Below, piece after piece: positions 7,705-16,832 of a stretch of DNA of 64,000 nt. The notes below the pieces were generated by a model. That model was not told the DNA's origin, ran no database searches, and was given only the letters and a program-made list of their open reading frames with translations. The stretch spans positions 64,642 through 128,641 of the forward strand of contig SCTY01000030.1 in NCBI GenBank assembly GCA_004297625.1. Reading direction: 5' to 3'. The stretch comes from Betaproteobacteria bacterium. Lineage in GTDB: Bacteria > Pseudomonadota > Gammaproteobacteria > Burkholderiales > SG8-39. A program made the translations under genes and the position numbers. Position 1 is the first letter of the stretch. Each line of letters opens with the position of its first letter.

Positions 7705-8732
7705 TATGGGGCGAGGTCCGCAAGCTGCTCTGCGTGCGCCTGGACAGCATCGGCGACGTGCTCATGACCACGCCCGCCATCCGCGCGTGCAAGGAGTCGT
7801 TCGACTGCCACATCACGCTGCTCACTTCGGGGGCGGGCTCGGCGGCGGCGCGGCTCGTGCCCGAGATCGACGCCACCCTGCGCTTCGCCGCGCCGTGGAT
7901 GAAGCCGCCCGCGCTGCGCGGCGACGAGGCGATGATCGAATGCCTGGCGGCCGGGCGCTTCGATGCGGCAGTGATCTTCACGGTGTACAGCCAGAGCCCG
8001 CTGCCGGCCGCGTACATGTGCTACCTCGCCGGCATTCCGCTGCGCCTTGCGCATTGCCACGAGAACCCGTACCAGCTGCTCACCGACTGGGTGCCCGACC
8101 CCGAGCCCGCCTCCGGCATCCGGCACGAAGTGCAGCGCCAGCTCGACCTGGTCGCCTCGGTGGGCGCGCGCGCCGGCAACGAGCGCCTGTCGTTCGTGGT
8201 GCCGGAAACCGCCCGTGCGGTTGTCAAGGCGCTGCTGGCCGGACAGACAGAACGACTCGTGGTCGTGCATCCGGGCGCGAGCGCGGCGTCGCGGCGCTAT
8301 CCGCCGGAACAGTTCGCGCGCGCGGCCGACCTGGTCATCGAGGAGACGGGCTGCCACGCGGTATTCACCGGCGACGTGCACGAGCAGGAGCTGATTCGCA
8401 GCGTGCAGGCGCGCATGTCGCACCCGTCGCTTTCGCTCGTCGGCAGGCTCAATCTCGCGGAGCTCGGCGCGCTCATCGAGGCAGCGGATCTCCTCATCTG
8501 CAACAACACCGGGCCGGCGCACATCGCCGCCGCGCTCGGCACGCCGGTCGTGAATCTCTACGCGCTCACCAATCCCCAGCACACGCCCTGGCAGGTGCAA
8601 AGCCGCGTCCTCTACCACGACGTGCCCTGCCGCAATTGCTACAAGAGCGTGTGCCCCGCCGGCCACCATGATTGCCTGAAGCGCGTCGCGCCCGAGTCGG
8701 TCGCCGCAGCCGCGCGGGAGCTGCTGCCATGA
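7701..8732 (+). CDS. GT9 family (heptosyltransferase-like) glycosyltransferase
   Basis: A 343-residue GT-B enzyme of the ADP-heptose transferase family. The N-terminus LLCVRLDSIGDVLMTTPAI is the family hallmark. The C-terminal half contains VVVHPGASAASRRYPPEQFA and LLICNNTGPAHIAAALGTPV. A late Cys cluster, CRNCYKSVCP, is common in this family. It overlaps its neighbours at ATGA junctions on both sides. Confidence 0.9.
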   Translation: MIWGEVRKLLCVRLDSIGDVLMTTPAIRACKESFDCHITLLTSGAGSAAARLVPEIDATLRFAAPWMKPPALRGDEAMIECLAAGRFDAAVIFTVYSQSPLPAAYMCYLAGIPLRLAHCHENPYQLLTDWVPDPEPASGIRHEVQRQLDLVASVGARAGNERLSFVVPETARAVVKALLAGQTERLVVVHPGASAASRRYPPEQFARAADLVIEETGCHAVFTGDVHEQELIRSVQARMSHPSLSLVGRLNLAELGALIEAADLLICNNTGPAHIAAALGTPVVNLYALTNPQHTPWQVQSRVLYHDVPCRNCYKSVCPAGHHDCLKRVAPESVAAAARELLP

Positions 8733-10432
8733 GAACGCTCGGCATCAACGCGGTGTACCACGACTCGGCCGCCTGCCTCGTCGAGAACGGGCGCGTCGTC
8801 GCGGCCGCCGAGGAAGAGCGCTTCACCCGCATCAAGCACGGCAAGCGGCCGCTGCCTTTCACCACCTGGGAGCTGCCCTACCACGCGGTCGACTTCTGCC
8901 TCGCCAGCGCCGGCATCGACCTCGCCGAAGTCGATCATGTCGCCTACTCGTTCAACCCAAAATTATTATTGAAAACCAAGGAACTGCACCTTCCGGTGGA
9001 ACCCAGTGCTTTTGCGACGAAGCAATCGTGGGTTTCGCCCTGGGAGCCGCTGCAGCTCGCCTATGTCATCAACGCGGAGCGCCAGCTTCTCGACGGCGCG
9101 CCGCATCACCTGAAAAAAAGATTCGTGAGGGCAAAAGCGCAGCACCGCTGGCAATGGCACTTTGTCGAGCACCATCTCGCGCACGAGGCGAGCGCGTTCC
9201 TCGCCGCGCCGTTTTCCGAGTCGGCGGTCATGACGCTCGACGGCCGCGGCGAGCTCGCCACGACGAGCTACGGTCACTTCTCCGGCCGGGCCTACAAGAG
9301 GCTCGGGCAGGTCCACATGCCGCATTCGCTGGGGCTCCTCTATGAGCGGGTCACCGATTACCTAGGCTTCCTGCACTCCTCGGACGAGTACAAGGTCATG
9401 GCGCTCGCCTCTTACGGCGATCCGGTCTACGCCCCGGCTTTCCGCAACATGGTCTCGATCGGCAAGGACGGCCAATACACCTTGGCGGACGCCGATCTCA
9501 AGGCGCTGTTTGGTCCGGCACGCGAGCGCGGCGGGCCCATGGAAAAGCATCACTTCGACATCGCGCGCTCGCTGCAGCTCGTGCTCGAGGAATCCGCGAT
9601 CGAGCTCGCGCGCTGGCTGAAGTCGAGCACCGACGCCGATCACCTGTGCATGGCGGGCGGCGTGGCGCTCAACTGCGTGATGAACGCGCGCATCCGCGAC
9701 GCCGGGTTCTTCACGAAGGTATGGGTGCAACCCGCGGCGGGCGACGCCGGCACTGCGCTCGGCGCGGCGCTCTGGACCGACTGGTCCGAGCGCAAGCGCG
9801 AAAAAACCTGGGCAATGGAGCACGCGTTCCTCGGTCCCGAGTACTCCGCCGAGGACATCGAAGCTTTTCTGAAGCGGGGAAAAATCGCCTATCGCAAACT
9901 GACCGACGTCGCTGGTGAAACGGCAAAGCTGCTCGCTCAGGACAGGATCATCGGCTGGTTCCAGGGGCGCATGGAGTTCGGTCCGCGCGCGCTCGGCGGC
10001 CGCTCGATCCTCGCCTCGCCGCTTTCGCCGGACATGCAGCAGCGGCTGAACGAGATCAAGGACCGCGAGGATTTCCGCCCGGTGGCGCCGGTGGTGCTCG
10101 AGGAGGAGGCGGCGAGCTGGTTCGTGCGCGCGGAAGTCTCTCCCTTCATGCTCTTCGTCTACGACGTCGCGCCCGACAAGGCGGCGCGCATCCCGGCGGT
10201 GCGCCACGTCGACGGCACGGCGCGCATCCAGACGATCAACCGCGCGCAGAACGCGCTCTACTACGACCTCGTAAGCGCGTTCCAGCGGCTCACCGGCGTG
10301 CCGGTGCTGGTGAACACCTCCTTCAACACACGCAGCGAGCCGGTGGTGTGCACGCCGCGAGACGCGCTCGAGTGCTTCTGGACCTCGCCGATCGACGCGC
10401 TGGTCATCGGTCCTTTCCTTCTGGAAAAATGA
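8729..10432 (+). CDS. NodU/CmcH-type O-carbamoyltransferase
   Basis: A 567-residue carbamoyltransferase that uses carbamoyl phosphate and ATP to carbamoylate a hydroxyl, here probably on a glycan. The N-terminal ASKHA-like domain begins LGINAVYHDSAACLVENG and contains MTLDGRGE and AGGVALNCVMN. The C-terminal domain includes GRMEFGPRALGGRSILASP and LVNTSFNTRSEPVVCTP. Length is normal. It is placed between the two GT9 genes, with 4-base overlaps to both. Confidence 0.92.
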   Translation: MRTLGINAVYHDSAACLVENGRVVAAAEEERFTRIKHGKRPLPFTTWELPYHAVDFCLASAGIDLAEVDHVAYSFNPKLLLKTKELHLPVEPSAFATKQSWVSPWEPLQLAYVINAERQLLDGAPHHLKKRFVRAKAQHRWQWHFVEHHLAHEASAFLAAPFSESAVMTLDGRGELATTSYGHFSGRAYKRLGQVHMPHSLGLLYERVTDYLGFLHSSDEYKVMALASYGDPVYAPAFRNMVSIGKDGQYTLADADLKALFGPARERGGPMEKHHFDIARSLQLVLEESAIELARWLKSSTDADHLCMAGGVALNCVMNARIRDAGFFTKVWVQPAAGDAGTALGAALWTDWSERKREKTWAMEHAFLGPEYSAEDIEAFLKRGKIAYRKLTDVAGETAKLLAQDRIIGWFQGRMEFGPRALGGRSILASPLSPDMQQRLNEIKDREDFRPVAPVVLEEEAASWFVRAEVSPFMLFVYDVAPDKAARIPAVRHVDGTARIQTINRAQNALYYDLVSAFQRLTGVPVLVNTSFNTRSEPVVCTPRDALECFWTSPIDALVIGPFLLEK

Positions 10433-11445
10433 AAATCGCCGTTCTCCGCGCCCTGCAACTCGGCGACATGCTGTGCGCGGTGCCGGCGTTGCGCGCGCTG
10501 CGCGCGGAATACCCTGCGGCCAGGATTACGCTCATCGGCCTTCCGTGGGCGCGCAAGCTCGCGGCGCGCTTCCGGCGCTACGTCTACGACTTCATGGAAT
10601 TCCCCGGCTTTCCGGGCCTGCCCGAGCGGGCCTGCGATGTCGCCGCAGTGCCGCGCTTCTTCCGGGAAGCAAGGAAGCGCGGCTTCGACCTCGTGCTGCA
10701 GATGCACGGCAGCGGCGAGATCATGAATCCCCTCGCGGTGCTCGCCGGCGGACAGCGCACTGCCGGGTTCTGCCGCCCCGGTCACTACTGCCCGGATCCC
10801 GAGCGCTACATGGAATGGCGCGACGAGGAGCACGAAGTGCAGCGCTACCTGCGCCTCATGGCGCACCTGGGCGTCGCTCCGCAGGGGAGCGCCTTGGAGT
10901 TCCCGCTTTCGGGCGAAGACTGGAGCGAGTGGACCGGCATCGGCCTCGAGCGCGACAGCTACGCGGTGGTGCACCCGGGCGCACAGCTCGCCTCGCGCCG
11001 CTGGCCGCCCGAGCGCTTCGCACAGGTCGCCGACGCGCTCGCCGCCGAAGGCCTGCAGATCGTGCTCACGGGCAGCGCCGGGGAAAAGCCGCTGGTGGAG
11101 ACGGTGCGCCAGGCGATGCGCTCGCCGGCGCTGGATCTCGCGGGACTCACCTCGCTCGGCGGCCTTGCCGCGCTCGTCGCGCGTGCGCGCCTCGTGGTGG
11201 CGAACGACACCGGCATCTCGCACATCGCCGCTGCGGTGAAGGCGCCGAGCGTCATCGTCGCGAGCGGCTCGGATCCGAAACGCTGGGCGCCGCTCGACCG
11301 GCAGCTGCACCGCGTGCTCTTCCACGAGATCGAGTGCAGGCCGTGCAAGCACGCCGCCTGCCCCATCGGCCATCCCTGCGCGCTCGGCGTGAGCCCCGAG
11401 CAGGTGAGCCGCGAAGCCTTGAGCCTCGTCGAATGCGTCGCCTGA
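10429..11445 (+). CDS. GT9 family (heptosyltransferase-like) glycosyltransferase, second copy
   Basis: A 338-residue GT9 protein: AVLRALQLGDMLCAVPALRAL at the N-terminus, YAVVHPGAQLASRRWPPERFA and LVVANDTGISHIAAAVKAPS later, and a Cys-rich stretch CRPCKHAACPIGHPC near the end. It differs clearly from the copy at 7701-8732, so it probably adds a different residue. It overlaps the carbamoyltransferase upstream and the next glycosyltransferase downstream (by 13 bases). Confidence 0.9.
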   Translation: MKIAVLRALQLGDMLCAVPALRALRAEYPAARITLIGLPWARKLAARFRRYVYDFMEFPGFPGLPERACDVAAVPRFFREARKRGFDLVLQMHGSGEIMNPLAVLAGGQRTAGFCRPGHYCPDPERYMEWRDEEHEVQRYLRLMAHLGVAPQGSALEFPLSGEDWSEWTGIGLERDSYAVVHPGAQLASRRWPPERFAQVADALAAEGLQIVLTGSAGEKPLVETVRQAMRSPALDLAGLTSLGGLAALVARARLVVANDTGISHIAAAVKAPSVIVASGSDPKRWAPLDRQLHRVLFHEIECRPCKHAACPIGHPCALGVSPEQVSREALSLVECVA

Positions 11446-12392
11446 AAATCCTCACCTGGCACACGCACGGCTCGTACCTGCTGTATCTCACGCAGGCGCC
11501 GCACGACTTCTACGTGCTCTCCAAGCCCGGCCGGCCGGCGGGCTACGGCGGGCGCTGCGGCCACATGCCGTGGGGCGACAACGTGCACGACCTGCCGGTG
11601 GAGGAGGCGAAGCGCCAGCCGCTCGATCTCATCGTCTTCCAGGACGACCCCCAGTACCTCGACGACCAGTACGAGTTCCTTTCGGCCGCGCAGCGGCGCT
11701 TGCCGAAGATCTACCTCGAGCACGACCCGCCCCGCGAGCACCCGGTCGAGAGCCGCCACATCGTCACGGACGAGGACGTGCTGGTGGTCCACTGCACCGC
11801 GTTCAACCGGCTGATGTGGGACAACGGCCGCTCGCCCACGCGCGTCATCGACCACGGCGTGATCGCCCCGCGCGCGGCGTACAGCGGCGAGCTCGAGCGC
11901 GGCCTCGTGGTGATCAACCACATCGCGCGGCGCGGCCGCCGCCTCGGCTTCGACATTTTTCGACACGCCCGGAAAAACGTTCCCCTGGACCTCGTCGGCA
12001 TGGGCGCGGAGGAAGCCGGCGGCCTGGGCGAGATCCGGCACGCCGACCTGGCGGCGTTCGCGGCGCGCTACCGGTTCTTCTTCAACCCGATCCGCTACAC
12101 GAGCATGGGGCTCGCGGTCATCGAGGCGATGATGACCGGCATGCCGATCGTGGCGCTTGCGACCACCGAGATGGCCAGCGTCATCAAGGACGGGGTGAAC
12201 GGCTTCATCGGCACCGACCCCGAGCGCCTCGTCGAGTGCATGCACGTCCTGCTAAGCGATCATAAGCTTGCCAAGAAGCTCGGCGAGGAAGCGCGTCGCA
12301 CGGCGTTCGAGCGCTTCGACATCCGGCGCTTCGTCGCCGACTGGAACGACGCGTTCTGCGAGGTGACCCGCGTCAGGGCGAAAGCCGCCTAG
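11433..12392 (+). CDS. GT-B glycosyltransferase (GT1/GT4 type)
   Basis: A 319-residue protein beginning MRRLKILTWHTHGSYLLYL. The C-terminal half has FNPIRYTSMGLAVIEAMMTG, resembling the donor-binding E-x7-E region, and ends with a GVNGFIGTDPERLVE-like tail. The ATG at 11433 lies inside the end of the GT9 gene. Its TAG overlaps the stop of the convergent radical SAM gene by two bases. Donor and acceptor are unknown. Confidence 0.8.
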   Translation: MRRLKILTWHTHGSYLLYLTQAPHDFYVLSKPGRPAGYGGRCGHMPWGDNVHDLPVEEAKRQPLDLIVFQDDPQYLDDQYEFLSAAQRRLPKIYLEHDPPREHPVESRHIVTDEDVLVVHCTAFNRLMWDNGRSPTRVIDHGVIAPRAAYSGELERGLVVINHIARRGRRLGFDIFRHARKNVPLDLVGMGAEEAGGLGEIRHADLAAFAARYRFFFNPIRYTSMGLAVIEAMMTGMPIVALATTEMASVIKDGVNGFIGTDPERLVECMHVLLSDHKLAKKLGEEARRTAFERFDIRRFVADWNDAFCEVTRVRAKAA

Positions 12393-13375
12393 AACTTTCC
12401 CTGGTAGAGGGCGCAGCCACGGCAGATATCGGGCGGGTCATCCGATTCCAGGCGAGCGCGGAAATCGCGGTAGGCGCCGCTGTTCCACACCTGCGCCACG
12501 CCTTCCCGGCTCATGGAGCCGAAATTGATGCGCTCGGGCGTCGCCACCATGCAGCAGGGCATCGCCTCGCCGGAATAGGCGACGTAGGCGCCGCGCCACG
12601 GCCAGTCGCAGCGCTCGCGGCCTTTGAGCGACGGGGGCCGCGGCTGCGGATCCGCGTTCGGCAGGCGCAGCCGCACGCCGAGATCGTCGGCGAGCGCGCG
12701 CGCCGCGTCGAACCAGCGCCGCACGCGCGCGGGATCCTCGTTGAGGAGCGTCTCTTCGTCGACGAATTCACGCATCGGCTGGTATTTCACCGGCAGGCTC
12801 GACTCGCTGAAGTCGTGCGCAAGGTGCTGCACCGACACAGAGTCAATGCCGAAAGCCCGCGCGAGGCGCACCAGATCCGGCAATTGCTGCAGGTTGCGCC
12901 GCATTACGACCGCGACAATGCGTATTTCCGGAAGCTTCGACTTGAGGCTCGCCTTCGCCTCGGCGAGGCGCCGCAGGTTGCGCAGCACTTTCGAGAAGCG
13001 CGCGCCGACCCGGATGTACTCGTACGCCGAAGCTTCGGCCGCGTCGAGCGAGACGTGCATGCGCCGCAGGCCGCTTTTTACGCATTCCTCCGCGCGGCGC
13101 TCGGAAAGCGCGGTCATGTTCGTGTTGGTGGAAACCGCGATGCCGCGTGCGGCGGCGTAGCGCACCATGTCGAAAAATCGCGGGTGCAGCAGCGGCTCGC
13201 CCAGCCCCTGCAGGTGCAGCTCCTTCACGGTGGCAAACTGGTCGAGCAGCCGGCAGAAGACGTCGTAGCTCATGAACGCCGGCGGCTTTTCCTCGCGATA
13301 CACGACCGGGCACATCCGGCAGCTCAGGTTGCACTGCCCGACCGGCTCGATTTGCACGTATTCCGGCAGGTTCAC
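12389..13375 (-). CDS. Radical SAM/SPASM-type protein
   Basis: A 328-residue radical SAM enzyme. The cluster motif CNLSCRMC near residue 15 binds the SAM [4Fe-4S] cluster. The C-terminus has AMPCCMVATPERINFGSM and DICRGCALY, a reduced SPASM-like cysteine set for auxiliary Fe-S. The start is GTG at 13375, overlapping the TGA of the glycosyltransferase upstream. The frame is open far upstream but homology begins here. It may modify a glycan or sugar precursor; substrate unknown. Confidence 0.85.
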   Translation of the reverse strand: MNLPEYVQIEPVGQCNLSCRMCPVVYREEKPPAFMSYDVFCRLLDQFATVKELHLQGLGEPLLHPRFFDMVRYAAARGIAVSTNTNMTALSERRAEECVKSGLRRMHVSLDAAEASAYEYIRVGARFSKVLRNLRRLAEAKASLKSKLPEIRIVAVVMRRNLQQLPDLVRLARAFGIDSVSVQHLAHDFSESSLPVKYQPMREFVDEETLLNEDPARVRRWFDAARALADDLGVRLRLPNADPQPRPPSLKGRERCDWPWRGAYVAYSGEAMPCCMVATPERINFGSMSREGVAQVWNSGAYRDFRARLESDDPPDICRGCALYQGKF

Positions 13376-14238
13376 AGGAAAGCCACCCGGTAGCGCAGCA
13401 TCCCCGCCAGGCGCCAGAACACCGCGAGCGGCGGTATCGCCATCGAAGTCAGCGCCATCTCCAGCACGTGCGCCGGGCGCTTTGAGGCGCCGCGCAGGCG
13501 CTGCGCGCAGAACCGCCCGGTAAAAGCGAGCCACACGAGCGCCGCGGGCCATACGCCGGCGAGCGTCAGAACGAGGGCGGCAGTGATCAGGTAATAGTCC
13601 CAGCGTGCGCCGGCGCGGATGCGCTGGCGGTAAAGGCGGCGGTGCTTCTTGAAGAGCAGCGCGTCGAACATCACTTTGCGCTGCTGCTTGACGCTTACGC
13701 CCCAGGGCGCAGGGCGCACCGGATGCACCACCACGGCCTGCGCCGAGCGCACGACGCGCGCGCCGCACTGCAGCAGCCGAAAGTGCAAGTCCGAGTCCTC
13801 GCGCCACGCCATGCGGAACGTTTCGTCGAAGCCGCCGATTCTCTCGAGCACGCTTTTACGCACGAAGCAGTTCGCCGTGACGAACTCCGAACGCTCGAGG
13901 CCGTGCGCATCGCGCTCGTAATCGGTCGGGTCCCCGGAAATCGGCATGACGATGCGGCCGCTGACCGCGTCGGCGCCGGAATCGAAAGCGCGCAGCCCGC
14001 ATTCGAGCCAGCCGGGCGTGGGCTCGGTGTCGTCGTCGGTGAAGGCGACGATCTCGGCCCGCGCCTTGCGGCAGCCGCGGTTGCGCGCCGCCGCGGGGCC
14101 GCTGCGCCCGCTGTCGTCCACGACGATGAGTTCGTACTCTTCGCGCGGCAGGGTCTGTTTTTCCAGCGCGGCGAGGCAGCGCGCAAGCAACTCGGGACGG
14201 CCGCATGTCGGGACGACGACTGAAACGCGTACGAACAT
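13372..14238 (-). CDS. GT2 family glycosyltransferase with C-terminal membrane segments
   Basis: A 288-residue GT-A enzyme. The nucleotide-binding start is VSVVVPTCGRPELLARCLAAL, the DXD-type metal site is VAFTDDDTEPTPGW, and GGFDETFRMAWREDSDLHFR carries the ED acid motif. Two hydrophobic segments follow near residues 215-245, so it is probably anchored to the inner membrane. It is transcribed convergently to the main glycan operon, together with the radical SAM gene. Confidence 0.88.
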   Translation of the reverse strand: MFVRVSVVVPTCGRPELLARCLAALEKQTLPREEYELIVVDDSGRSGPAAARNRGCRKARAEIVAFTDDDTEPTPGWLECGLRAFDSGADAVSGRIVMPISGDPTDYERDAHGLERSEFVTANCFVRKSVLERIGGFDETFRMAWREDSDLHFRLLQCGARVVRSAQAVVVHPVRPAPWGVSVKQQRKVMFDALLFKKHRRLYRQRIRAGARWDYYLITAALVLTLAGVWPAALVWLAFTGRFCAQRLRGASKRPAHVLEMALTSMAIPPLAVFWRLAGMLRYRVAFL

Positions 14239-14331
14239 GGCGCGTTTACGGCAGCAATTTCTGTTCCCACGATTCGCGGCGGCGGAACGAAACTTGCGAC
14301 TCGCATCGCGTTACCCCGAGCGAGGAAAACC

Positions 14332-14802
14332 ATGGAACGCATCGAGAAATCCATTGAAGTGAAGTGTCCTGTCCACACCGTGTACAACCAGTGGACGCAG
14401 TTCGAGGAGTTCCCGCGCTTCATGACCGGCGTGAAGGAAGTGAAGCAGCTCGACGACACGCACATGCGCTGGCACGCCGAGATCTGGGGCAAGGACAAGC
14501 ACTGGGACGCCGAGATCGTGGAGCAGGTCCCCGACCGGCGCATCGCCTGGCGCAGCACCACGGGCGACGCGCCGAACGCGGGCGCCGTGCGCTTCGAGCC
14601 GCTCGGGGCCGACCGCACGCGCGTGCATCTGACGATGGCCTACGAGCCGAAGGGCGCGGTCGAGAACGTCGGCGACGCGCTCGGCATCATGAGCGCGCGG
14701 GTGCAGAACACGGTGGAGGACTTCAAGAAATTCATCGAGAAGCGCGGCGGCGAGACCGGCGCCTGGCGCGGCGAAGTGCACGGCGGCCAGCGCACGAGCT
14801 AG
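14332..14802 (+). CDS. SRPBCC (polyketide cyclase/START-like) protein
   Basis: A 156-residue helix-grip protein starting MERIEKSIEVKCPVHTVYNQ, with the common WTQFEEFPRFMTGVKEVKQL stretch. This subfamily binds hydrophobic ligands; its function in bacteria is poorly defined. The TAG overlaps the stop of the convergent phosphodiesterase gene. Confidence 0.85.
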   Translation: MERIEKSIEVKCPVHTVYNQWTQFEEFPRFMTGVKEVKQLDDTHMRWHAEIWGKDKHWDAEIVEQVPDRRIAWRSTTGDAPNAGAVRFEPLGADRTRVHLTMAYEPKGAVENVGDALGIMSARVQNTVEDFKKFIEKRGGETGAWRGEVHGGQRTS

Positions 14803-15266
14803 AGCGGCACCAGCTCGAAGCGCACGTCCTTTCCGGAAATCTGCAGCCTCCCGACCGCGACGGGCAGCGTGAACCGTCGCGGTCCGGCGCTGCCCGGGTT
14901 CACGTAGAGCACGCCGCCGCGCCGCTCTTCGTGCGGCCGGTGCGAGTGGCCGGCGACGACCACGTCGATCCCGGCGGGATCGGGCTCGAGCTCCGAGAGG
15001 TCGTGGATCACCAGAATTCGCGTTTTTCGGATTTCGAGAATTTCCGTCTCTCTCAAGCCGCTTGCCCAGCGCCCGGTGTCGTTGTTCCCGCGCACCGCGG
15101 TGACGGGCGCGATTCGCGCGAGCCGCTCGAGCACGCCGGGATGGCCGATGTCGCCCGCGTGGACGATGTGGCGGCTGCCGGCAAGCGCGGCCAGCGCCTC
15201 GGGCCGCATCAGCCCGTGCGTGTCCGAGATCAGTCCGAGGCTAAGCTCTCTTGAGGCTGAGGCCAT
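14799..15266 (-). CDS. YfcE/MJ0936-type metallophosphoesterase
   Basis: A 155-residue single-domain phosphodiesterase. Metal-binding motifs are in order: LISDTHG, HAGDIG, RGNND, VIHD and VAGHSH, followed by VNPGSAG. This matches the YfcE family. The start was taken at ATG 15266, giving MASASRELSLGLISDTHG. It overlaps the end of the small membrane protein gene upstream by 26 bases. Confidence 0.9.
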   Translation of the reverse strand: MASASRELSLGLISDTHGLMRPEALAALAGSRHIVHAGDIGHPGVLERLARIAPVTAVRGNNDTGRWASGLRETEILEIRKTRILVIHDLSELEPDPAGIDVVVAGHSHRPHEERRGGVLYVNPGSAGPRRFTLPVAVGRLQISGKDVRFELVPL

Positions 15267-15537
15267 GCGCGACCATCCCGGCCGCGCACAGCAGCAGCCC
15301 GAGCATGCCGAGCGCTTCGACGGTGGCGATCTGCTGCGCCCATTGCTCGTCGAAGGGCCTGCCGATGAAAGGCCGCAGCACGATCGTCCCGTAGACCTCG
15401 GCCGCGAGGAACAGCAGCGCGCCGAGCGCCACCACCAGGCCGCCGCGCGACGCCGAGCGCTTGACGAGGAGAATGCCGGCGACGAGCAACGCCAGCCCGA
15501 CGATGACTCCGGCCACCAGTCCCGCATTCGTGATCAT
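15241..15537 (-). CDS. Small three-helix membrane protein, unknown function
   Basis: A 98-residue protein with hydrophobic segments at about residues 5-25, 33-52 and 74-92. No family was recognised. It is co-transcribed with the overlapping phosphodiesterase gene. Confidence 0.7.
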   Translation of the reverse strand: MITNAGLVAGVIVGLALLVAGILLVKRSASRGGLVVALGALLFLAAEVYGTIVLRPFIGRPFDEQWAQQIATVEALGMLGLLLCAAGMVAHGLSLKRA

Positions 15538-15599
15538 GTGGGCCTTTTAATCCCGCCGGGTAAAACGTGCAAGTCCCGCGCGAAGGCGGGCATTGCGGA

Positions 15600-16193
15600 T
15601 CAGCGTTCGCGGATGCTGGAAGCGAAGCGCTGCCAGATTTCCTCGTTCAATTTCGTCGGCGGCATGGGCATCCAGTAGGCGATCGACACGCAGGTGTCGT
15701 CCGGCAGGAAAAGGCTCGCCGAGTACACGGAAGCCGGGCCGAGCTTTCCTTTCACGAGCAGGATAGGAACGCTTCGCGTGTCGGCGCGGCGCATCTCCTC
15801 GACCTCGAAGAGGCCGCTCTCCTGGCCGGGCGGCTGCGTTTCCGCCTCGAACAGGTTCCGGGTCCTGTCGAATACGCGCCTGCCCGCGGCCTGCGCGGAA
15901 ACGGGGTCCCTGATCTGAAACACGCCCTTCACCAGCTTCGGCGGCTCGGCGACCGCGCGCCGCAGCGCTTCGATTTCCTCGCGGCGGCCGTAGAACGGCC
16001 CTCCGTTCCCGGTGCGGTAGTCGATCGTCTCGAAATCCGACGGGAACATCACCTGCAGCCGCGGACCGGGCTTCGGCAGCGCGCTGCCCGCCATGAAAAC
16101 CGGAAAGGAAAACTCGAACGGCTTGAATGCCTCTTCGGCGAGCGCCGCGAGCGCGAATCCCAAAACGAGAAAAGCCGCGAGCGCGCGCCGCAT
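15600..16193 (-). CDS. Exported protein of unknown function
   Basis: A 197-residue protein with signal peptide LAAFLVLGFALAALAEE (cleavage near residue 19). The mature part has no recognised motif; it ends with a PDDTCVSIAYWMPMPPTKLNEE segment. The ATG at 16193 is one base after the OsmC stop, so the two genes are one transcript. It is probably periplasmic or an outer-membrane-associated soluble protein. Confidence 0.75.
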   Translation of the reverse strand: MRRALAAFLVLGFALAALAEEAFKPFEFSFPVFMAGSALPKPGPRLQVMFPSDFETIDYRTGNGGPFYGRREEIEALRRAVAEPPKLVKGVFQIRDPVSAQAAGRRVFDRTRNLFEAETQPPGQESGLFEVEEMRRADTRSVPILLVKGKLGPASVYSASLFLPDDTCVSIAYWMPMPPTKLNEEIWQRFASSIRER

Positions 16194-16194
16194 G

Positions 16195-16701
16195 TCAGCC
16201 GACTTCGATGTCGACCGCGTACGCGGGCGGGCTGCGCAGCGTGCAGCCGACCGGCGAGTGCTCATCGGCCCACTTCACCATGCCGCGCAGCACGTCCGGC
16301 GGAGCGTCTCCCGCGATCCGCACCTTCATGCGCACGGCGCTCTGTCCCGCGGATATTTTTTCGTCAAGGCCGAGGATGCCGCGCAGGTCGGAATCCGTCT
16401 CGACGGTGACTTCCAGCGCGCTCAGCGCGACGCCGAGCTTCGCCGCGCGCATCGCGATCACCGTCGCGGTGCACGAAGCGATCGCGCCGCGCAGCAGCCA
16501 CCCTGGATTCGGCGCCGACCCTTCGCCGCCCGTCGCCGGAGGCATGTCGGTGAACACGCGCTCCTGGCGCGGCCCGGTCACTTCGCACTTCAGGCCTTCG
16601 GTGAGCCGCGCCGTGGCCGGAGCGTTCTTCGCTCGCGCCTTCGCCGGTTCCGCCGCGATGCCGGCACTCAGGTGCTCGATCGCTTCTCTTATTCCGCTCA
16701 T
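16195..16701 (-). CDS. OsmC-like family protein
   Basis: A 168-residue OsmC/Ohr-fold protein. GWLLRGAIASCTATVIAMRAAKLG contains the conserved Cys of the family; ALEVTVETDSDLRGILG and ERSPVG-like DEHSPVGCTL (second Cys) follow. Ohr/OsmC enzymes reduce organic peroxides with two cysteines, and both positions appear occupied. The start at 16701 was preferred; an in-frame ATG at 16749 would add 16 residues. Confidence 0.85.
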   Translation of the reverse strand: MSGIREAIEHLSAGIAAEPAKARAKNAPATARLTEGLKCEVTGPRQERVFTDMPPATGGEGSAPNPGWLLRGAIASCTATVIAMRAAKLGVALSALEVTVETDSDLRGILGLDEKISAGQSAVRMKVRIAGDAPPDVLRGMVKWADEHSPVGCTLRSPPAYAVDIEVG

Positions 16702-16832
16702 GTCTGCTTCGCCCAATAAGGTAAGTCGCCCCCAGAACTGCCGCGGCAAGCGCGGTGGCGATCATGCCCACGTTCATGAGGGAGCCACCAACGATACCAG
16801 TCCCAGCAGGACAAGCGCCGCAGTCTTCGCTT

